5,515 bases of DNA, taken from the NCBI GenBank assembly GCA_031267115.1, contig JAIRZS010000150.1, positions 1-5,515 on the forward strand, in the 5' to 3' direction. Shown here piece by piece: positions 5,288 through 5,515 of the stretch (its first letter is position 1; each line of letters opens with the position of its first letter). This DNA is from Treponema sp. GTDB lineage: Bacteria > Spirochaetota > Spirochaetia > Treponematales > Breznakiellaceae. The translations under genes were made by a program, and so were the position numbers. The notes beneath the pieces were generated by a model that was not told where the DNA came from, did not search any database, and saw only the letters and a list, made by a program, of their open reading frames with translations.

Positions 5288-5515
5288 TTAGGGCCGGATA
5301 ATGCCGAGGGACAGAAGCCCGTTGTAGATAAGCTGGACCGCGAAGCCCGCGAGGATAAGCCCCATGATTTTTTCCATCACGAAAATGCCCATGGTACCAA
5401 GGACCCGGAGGATGAGCGCGCTTGCCCTGAGGACTACGAACATGCATAAAAGCCCGATAAGCAGGGCGGGGAGCAGGGTCAGTACGGACGCGAGCCAGGT
5501 AGCCCCGCTCGAAAC
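5288..5515 (-). CDS. MarC-family integral membrane protein (C-terminal third)
   Basis: My reverse-strand translation from the window edge to TAA at 5290-5288 gives 75 residues, beginning VSSGATWLASVL and ending LLSLGIIRP. It contains two hydrophobic segments (about 8-29 and 49-70). The conserved C-terminal MarC pattern, LRVLGTMGIFVMEKIMGLILAGFAVQLIYNGL in outline, matches the family signature of a Gly turn, a basic/acidic residue pair, an IMGLILA helix and a final VQ-x-I-x-x-G. MarC proteins are six-helix inner-membrane proteins of about 200 residues whose function is unsettled; the old multiple-antibiotic-resistance role was not upheld. The start lies outside the window. No clear terminator follows: there is only a 4-bp CCGG stem near the stop and no T run, so some readthrough to the regulator is possible. 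Confidence 0.82.
   Translation of the reverse strand, partial: VSSGATWLASVLTLLPALLIGLLCMFVVLRASALILRVLGTMGIFVMEKIMGLILAGFAVQLIYNGLLSLGIIRP

Noticed and set aside
5270..5305. A possible terminator after the MarC-family gene.
   Set aside because: Only a 4-bp CCGG stem is visible and no T tract follows on the reverse strand.
5205..5447. An 80-codon reverse-strand frame.
   Set aside because: It overlaps the MarC-family gene in another frame on the same strand. The MarC frame has the family motif and membrane helices, while this one is low in structure.

Overview
The window is a compact, GC-rich stretch of bacterial chromosome from a diderm (two-membrane) organism. It holds a beta-barrel outer-membrane protease with a C-terminal Phe and a small predicted lipoprotein. 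The loose lipobox of that lipoprotein (F-S-L-S-C), the AT-rich operators in a GC-rich background and the overall style of the proteins are compatible with a spirochaete, perhaps a Treponema relative. This placement is an inference from style only and is tentative. No rRNA, tRNA, transposase, integrase or CRISPR array was seen.

Layout, left to right. Positions 1-1787 hold a leftward two-gene unit: an SH3-domain lipoprotein overlapping (ATGA junction) a DUF445 membrane protein that runs off the left edge. Positions 1792-2802 hold the only rightward gene, an omptin-family outer-membrane protease with both catalytic Asp pairs/dyads recognisable. Its ATG lies 4 bp from the lipoprotein ATG, head to head, and its 3' end overlaps the next gene by 36 bp, tail to tail. 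Positions 2767-3611 hold a leftward pair, a four-helix membrane protein followed by a MutT-like Nudix hydrolase, joined by a TAATG stop/start overlap. Positions 3672-5058 hold another leftward pair, a YheO/DauR-type transcription regulator followed by a single-pass membrane protein that starts on GTG inside the regulator gene behind a strong ribosome binding site. Positions 5059-5287 are intergenic and AT-rich, with four related GATAA...TTATC palindromes and a perfect TATAAT that overlaps one of them. Positions 5288-5515 are the C-terminal third of a MarC-family membrane protein, leftward, running off the right edge.

How the parts may work together. Coding is almost gapless and most neighbours are translationally coupled. 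The palindrome cluster in front of the regulator suggests an autoregulated or otherwise tightly controlled regulator/membrane-protein operon. The omptin and lipoprotein genes diverge from start codons only 4 bp apart, so the promoter of each should lie inside the coding region of the other. Most of the window looks like ordinary chromosomal genes. The parts most worth a second look are the operator cluster, the omptin gene (catalytic residues retained, long T tracts) and the head-to-head start junction.
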